Positions 6,728 through 6,745 of a stretch of DNA of 6,745 nt are shown piece after piece. The notes beneath the pieces were generated by a model, which saw only the letters and a list, made by a program, of their open reading frames with translations, was not told the DNA's origin and made no database searches. The stretch is from NCBI GenBank assembly GCA_026397675.1, contig JAPLUH010000166.1, forward strand, positions 1 through 6,745. Direction: 5' to 3'. This stretch comes from Verrucomicrobiota bacterium (GTDB taxonomy: Bacteria > Verrucomicrobiota > Verrucomicrobiia > Limisphaerales > UBA9464). Position 1 is the first letter of the stretch. The number at the start of each line of letters is the position of its first letter. The position numbers and the translations under genes are program-made.

Positions 6728-6742
6728 TATGATACACTACAC
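6718..6742 (-). repeat. Right terminal inverted repeat of the IS630 element
   Basis: Reverse complement partner of 5624-5648, 21 of 25 positions identical, with mismatches confined to the middle. Its inner 10 bases are the last codons and the TAA stop of the transposase gene (6725-6727). The TA at 6743-6744 and the final G at 6745 follow, restoring CTAG. Confidence 0.85.
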
Positions 6743-6745
6743 TAG

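Larger units (their letters stand above)
5622..6744 (+). mobile_element. IS630-family insertion sequence with TA flanks
   Basis: The element proper spans 5624-6742 (1119 bp) and is flanked by TA at 5622-5623 and 6743-6744, the target duplication expected of the IS630/Tc1-mariner type. Both ends read CTAG across the junction, a target preference seen in several IS630 elements. The termini are inverted repeats starting GTGTAGTGT, and one transposase gene (5681-6727) fills the interior. Size and layout are normal for the family. It is inserted at the very end of the FliT/FlgN-like gene, in the same direction as the flagellar genes. What lies beyond it is not visible because the window ends one base after the right TA. 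Confidence 0.9.

Noticed and set aside
6714..6733. Outward promoter at the right IS end (TATGAT at 6728-6733)
   Set aside because: No -35-like hexamer lies 16-18 bases upstream; the nearby TTGTTA is only eight bases away.

Overview
The window is a GC-rich bacterial segment with a compact late-flagellar gene set read on the + strand, closed at its right edge by an insertion sequence. The best-anchored gene is the flagellin chaperone FliS. A predicted outer-membrane lipoprotein implies a diderm host. The style of the multi-domain glycosyltransferase, the FlgM-like protein and the mostly absent Shine-Dalgarno motifs recall the Verrucomicrobiota/Planctomycetota group. That placement is a weak inference, because no rRNA or marker gene is present.

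Layout: (1) 2-3496, the 3' part of a very large glycosyltransferase gene that enters from outside the window. It encodes the tail of one GT4 domain, a complete second GT4 domain, a short TPR-like linker, a GT2 domain and a long TPR-like C-terminal region. (2) 3512-4180, a lipoprotein of unknown function, 15 bp downstream. (3) 4278-4550, a 90-residue protein whose C-terminal half resembles the anti-sigma-28 factor FlgM. (4) 4684-5121, fliS. (5) 5235-5624, a small helical protein resembling the FliT/FlgN export chaperones. (6) 5622-6744, a complete IS630-family element with terminal inverted repeats, flanking TA dinucleotides and a transposase at 5681-6727. The transposase keeps its catalytic DDE residues but seems to lack most of its first helix-turn-helix.

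How the genes may work together (inference): FliS and the FliT/FlgN-like protein would escort late export substrates. The FlgM-like protein would tie late gene expression to export. The glycosyltransferase is a candidate for modifying flagellin or another surface protein. The lipoprotein could serve the outer-membrane part of the motor or be unrelated. fliD and flagellin genes, the usual partners of fliS, are not in the window.

The clearest oddities are the IS, whose insertion point lies inside the TAG stop codon of the FliT/FlgN-like gene and rebuilds that stop exactly, and the apparent in-frame loss in the transposase DNA-binding domain. There is no gene-free stretch over 300 bases. The gaps of 97, 133 and 113 bp hold only weak hairpins and a short direct repeat. 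I found no CRISPR array, tRNA or rRNA.
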